In this document: positions 59,677-64,000 of the stretch, piece by piece
Position numbering within the stretch: the first letter of the stretch is position 1
How the letters are laid out: each line of letters starts with the position of its first letter
Position numbers and translations under genes: made by a program
Assembly (NCBI RefSeq): GCF_964188355.1
Contig: NC_134200.1
Coordinates: forward strand, 2,871,542-2,935,541
Length of the DNA: 64,000 nucleotides
From: Buteo buteo
Lineage: Eukaryota > Chordata > Aves > Accipitriformes > Accipitridae
Direction of reading: 5' to 3'
Notes under the pieces: model-generated
What the model was told of the DNA's origin: nothing
Database searches by the model: none
What the model saw: only the letters and a program-made list of their open reading frames with translations

Positions 59677-62600
59677 ATCTCCCTCCGAACAAGGGAAAAA
59701 TAACATCAGAAACTCTCAACCGGACACAACAAGACCTTGAACTCTTTGAAACCCGACACAGAAGATGTCTCTATGAACTACTTTTTAAACCTACTTTTTA
59801 ACAACCAAAACACTTTAGTACGCTTTAGTGGTACGCTTCAGACAACCCTGATTAATTGCAAGAAATCACACGAGATCATCTGAACGCCACTTTGAAGGCT
59901 GTTTAATGTTTAAGCAAGTTGGGAAGAGATTTTGTCAGCCAGGAGTCCATCAGTTAGCACTTGCATCTTCAAGGGAACCAAGTTTTGTAACACAAGACGG
60001 GTATTTTTATCCCTAAACCCATTTACTCTCAGCAGGGGAAGGTAATTCACCGTATACTAGCACTCAGCCGTTCACACACACTTCCCCACTTTTACAAAAA
60101 AAAAACCCCAACATGTTGCACTAAGCAGTATTTCAGATGGAAGGCAAATGTAGGTAATCCCTCCCGAAATAGAGGCAGCTCAAAGCAATTGCCCTCCTGT
60201 CCCACAGGGAGCATCCCAACAGAAGACTGAGCTCCCCAACAGGTCTTGTGTGACTGCAATCCCTCCCCAGGAAGCCCAAAGAGAAATAGGATGCTCTTGA
60301 AAAATCCCAGCCCTCAGCACTTGAATGGTTTCAGAGCAAAAATCTGGACGAGAACAGCAGCCCCGTTTGAGGCTCAGCAAAGCACAGCCTGGGAAAACCA
60401 AAGCCAGGAGATGAATTCGCAGCTTTTACAGAAGGCCTCTGCACAGCAGAAGCATCCTCACTTCCAACACCCTGGATTTTTCCCCTCCATCTCCAGCACT
60501 GCCTCCCATCTCCCCGTGCTCTCCTCTCGCCCAGGCACCTTTCCCACCCATTCCGTGACCTCCCAACGCCTCTGTCTTTCTCTGTGTTTGTGTGGCAGAT
60601 GGTACCTCGGAAACATCGTCCCAGACGCGTCACCTGCATCTCCTGCTCTTCTTCCTCTGCTGTCACATGACTGCTCCAGCTGCCTGAGGCACTTTTGGAC
60701 CTCCAAAGCCCTTTCAGCCTGCCTCCCTTCTGCTGTTAAATCCTGCTCCTGCAAGAGAAGTGACAGCCACTTGCTCTCCCCTCTCTGGCATCTTACCTGC
60801 ATCTTCCTGAGCTGGTGGGAACTGTCGCCATCAGCCCCGGCTGCACTCCACTCCAAGTCTTCTCCTGGCACGGGCGCAGCTCTGGGTGTGCTTGGTGCGT
60901 ACCGTGCTTCCTGAAGGAGAACAGCAACAATCAAAGCGACTCCTGGGCAGTGTCCTGCTGGGAGAGCCGATCTGAAGGCAAGTTTGCTGCAGGTCCTGAG
61001 GCCAGCTGGTCCAGGGCTGCTCCCTGTCCCCCAGCTCGGCCACAGGTCCCACGTCTGGCTCCTTCCATTCCAACAGGATTTTGGAAAGCCCGCTCCCAGC
61101 TGTGAGCGCCAGCCCACGGGCACGGGGCACAAACAGCCCCCTCCCCCGAGGGCCCCAGCCCCCAACTGGCCTCTGTCCCCAAACCGCTAAAACTTCCAAA
61201 CAGGCTCTCCCTCCAACTACCTGCCGTTTTAAGAAAACAAACTGTATGCTCCCAGACTCAGTAGGCTGACTAAGACTCTCAGAGGGTGATTTGGGATTCA
61301 ATTCCAGAACAAAACAATATCCATTACAGAATCTCAGCCACCACCTCCATCATCGTCATCGCTGACCCACAAAAGCTGCCTTGTAAAAAATCTTACAGCT
61401 GATTAAAATTACCCTCTCCTCCCCAAATCTTTGTCCTTCTCATACCCTCAGCCTACTGCAGTAATAATCACATCACTATTCTGTAATTACCACCAATCTG
61501 AAACCCCTCCGACACATCATTCCCTGATGTGACTGACAGTACTGTTGAAAAGGGAGAACCATCACTAACCACGCACCCACCTGTTAGTTGTCCTGTCTCT
61601 GTGACCGACCACATCTACATGGCTATCTCTGCCTGACAGGAGGTGACCGGCCTGAGAAAAAAGAGAAAAAAAACCAAAAACCTTACATTGTCTTGGCTCT
61701 AGCGTAAGCAAGGAATTTATGATAGTGATACAAACAAGTTTAAGAGAAAGCAGGATAGCGGAAGAAGCAGAAAATATGATATGTCTCACCCACCTCTAAT
61801 TTCAGAGGAAGTTCCAGGGGAGGGTTTTTTTCTCGGTCTGTGGCGTCTTCTTACCACTGCACAGCCCAAGTGAGAAAACACACACCTGTGTTTTATGTAG
61901 AACTGTACACTACAAGAGTAGAACTAGCCAGTCTACGTAATTGGACTTCTTTCCAGGACACATCGGTCACTCCTTTTACATTTCAGTGGAGAGCTTTGCG
62001 TTAAAAATCCCTAAATTCTGATACGAAAATAGCAAAACGTCACCTGTAAATCTTTGAAAGGAACAAAACATTGAAGGAAAACTGTTCATATAAACTGTAA
62101 ATGACACTTTTTTTCCCTAGCTGACCAGGCCTGTCAACTATTGGCAGGAACACGAGCACCCTCACACCCATCCGTAATCCAAAGATCCTTACATGTCTCC
62201 CTGAAAGGGGACTGAAACTGCTTCTTCTACATTTACACTGATGAAAGTTATACCTTACGGTCGAGGCCGACAACATAACTGACAGTACAGCACGGAACCA
62301 ACAGAATGAACATTGAACAAAGGCAAACAAAACAAAGCCATAAAAAACGGGGATGCTTTGGTGCTCAAAAAGCCCCTCCTCGTGCAAAATCAGAAGCAAG
62401 AGAGAGCCTAACCCTATCAAGTATTTTACTATTCTCTATAGAAATAGCCACCAGAAAATACAGCCGTTTTCATAACAAAGCTGCCAGCTAAATTAGATGC
62501 CCTCATTTAAGGGCAACCACTTCTGGCAGCTCTTGGAGGGGTGGGACCAGAAGAAATCCGGGCAGTTTCACGGATTAATTTTACTTCTCCATTCTTCAAA

Positions 62601-64000
62601 ACTGTTCCCCATCTGCAGGAATGACCGGGACACCACTTCAGGGAGCAAGGCAAGAAATACTTCACTCCAACATACAGTTTTAAACCACGCCCTCGCCCAC
62701 TCTCCCCAGCTCTTCTAAGAAGCCCGAATTCACCATCTGACCTAGGGCAGAGACACACACAAGAGCCACCAGCACAACCAAGTCAGACGTGCTTGGAATT
62801 CAGGCATCCTCTTTTCATGGCGCTTGCTACCCGCCCAACAGCAGCAACCCTCCAACCAAAATTTCGAACCACGTACACAGCTTTCCAACAAACAAATGTG
62901 GGGAGAGGATGTTTCTAACGTGAATGGAGTAATTCCTGTTACTTGACACAGTCACCTTTTTATTCAACAGAAAACACTAGGGTATTAAAAGAGAATCAAC
63001 CACGTCCTAGCTGTGAAACAGGAAAAAACCCCCAAACACCTGATATCCCATCCAATTAGTTTCTCACTTCAACAAGTACAGTACAAAGGAGAGTATGAAA
63101 ATAGAACTCAACCCGTACAGCCTCAGGACGTCGCTCAACTAACAGGCACTGAGACAATCAGACACATAGCGCAAATGAGTTAAGCTGTGCTGAGTGCACT
63201 TCCAGGAACACCAATCCGATATCTCAAAGCATCTTAAGGAGCAGACTCTGAGAATTCGGTCCCTTAGAAAAAGAAAAAACACACACTTGCCCTGTGCAGT
63301 TACTTCTCGTTTTTAACTTTAGGAAATACATGCACAAATGAAACTACAGTATTTCAAAATTAGCCAGGAAGCAAACTGTTAGGGAATGGCACTAAACAAA
63401 CAGCAGGCACTCTGGACAAAGCAGGAAAAACAAACGGGGGGGAATCAACTGGGCTAATTGAGCTGGCATGATTGAAGCAAGAGCCCCCTGACACACAAAG
63501 GTCTTTATATACCACAAAAACTTGAGGGCAGCAGCTGCTCTATCATGAAGAGGCAGCCCAGAGCTCATCCTGTGCAACCAGAAACATCCTGTTCTCTTCT
63601 GAATCTCTCTCCTCGTTCTAGTTTGGGTCAGAAAAGGGGACCCTAAGGTCTGACAGCCCCCAGACACAATCACCCTCACGGTTGCCCTTTCCCCCAAATG
63701 GAACCCCTTTCAGTTTATCACAACTCCTACCGTACCTGCTTCACTGGCAAAGGCACCTGCTGGCCAAATCACCGGACTGAGGCAAGCTGGGCAACGTTGC
63801 CGCGTGCCGCGATGGCTGAAGGCAGAAGCGAAGCCGTGGGGGATACCACGCTAGGCAGAGAGCCAGCGGAAGGCAGTGAGCAAAAAGGCTCTGCCTTCAA
63901 TGCTGGAACTGAGGAAGTAGCTGCAGCAAGTTAAAAAGTGGCATTCAAAGACAAATCCCAGCACACCTGACATTCCAGCCTGCATTCAGGAACACAGTAG

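Larger units (their letters stand above)
45403..64000. repeat. Tandem amplicon unit 3 (partial, 18,598 bp visible)
   Basis: Third period, direct orientation, cut by the window end. Features map to unit 1 by adding about 45,399 (45,398 after about 13.2 kb). The last base corresponds to about 18602 of unit 1, so the UBAP2-like exon, the microsatellites and the 174-bp repeat of this unit lie beyond the window. Confidence 0.96.

Noticed and set aside
1..64000. CRISPR array, tRNA, rRNA or bacterial operon
   Set aside because: The repeats have no CRISPR spacing, no tRNA or rRNA sequence was recognised, and the introns and LTRs show vertebrate DNA.

Overview
The window is vertebrate nuclear DNA, most probably from a bird. 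It has GT-AG introns, poly(A) signals, a TATA promoter, micro- and minisatellites, and two LTRs whose sequence I recognise as common avian endogenous-retrovirus LTR types. There is no bacterial-style gene packing, and most open frames here are not genes.

The dominant feature is a head-to-tail tandem array of a ~22.7 kb unit: unit 1 at 1-22699, unit 2 at 22700-45402, unit 3 at 45403-64000 (cut off by the window end). By eye the copies are near-identical, differing by scattered substitutions and short indels. The array runs off both ends, so neither its edges nor its copy number can be seen.

Layout of one unit (unit 1 coordinates): purine-rich GGAGGCAACA-type array (1-429, starting at 22341 in the previous period) and a pyrimidine arm (438-560); a solo LTR on the minus strand (566-1470); a 21-bp minisatellite (1476-3353); a complete seven-exon minus-strand gene (3754-8991) encoding a 703-residue protein whose N-terminus matches FSIP2, the sperm-flagellum fibrous sheath-interacting protein 2; its TATA box and a 16-bp promoter repeat (9093-9180); a non-coding stretch with a coding-like 18-bp repeat (10506-10680); a second solo LTR on the plus strand (13694-14278); two candidate exons of unknown identity (15236-15512, minus); AT-rich intron-like DNA holding one intact minus-strand exon of the UBAP2/UBAP2L family (18793-18884); TA/CA microsatellites; a CpG-rich patch (21690-21890); and 2.5 copies of a 174-bp repeat (21911-22342).

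All three copies of the FSIP2-like gene keep their start codon, all splice sites and the reading frame. The window is therefore best read as part of an amplicon of a shortened, probably testis-expressed FSIP2 paralogue. The UBAP2-like exon hints at a sex-chromosome link, because UBAP2 is Z-linked in birds and has a W copy in some; this is inference only.
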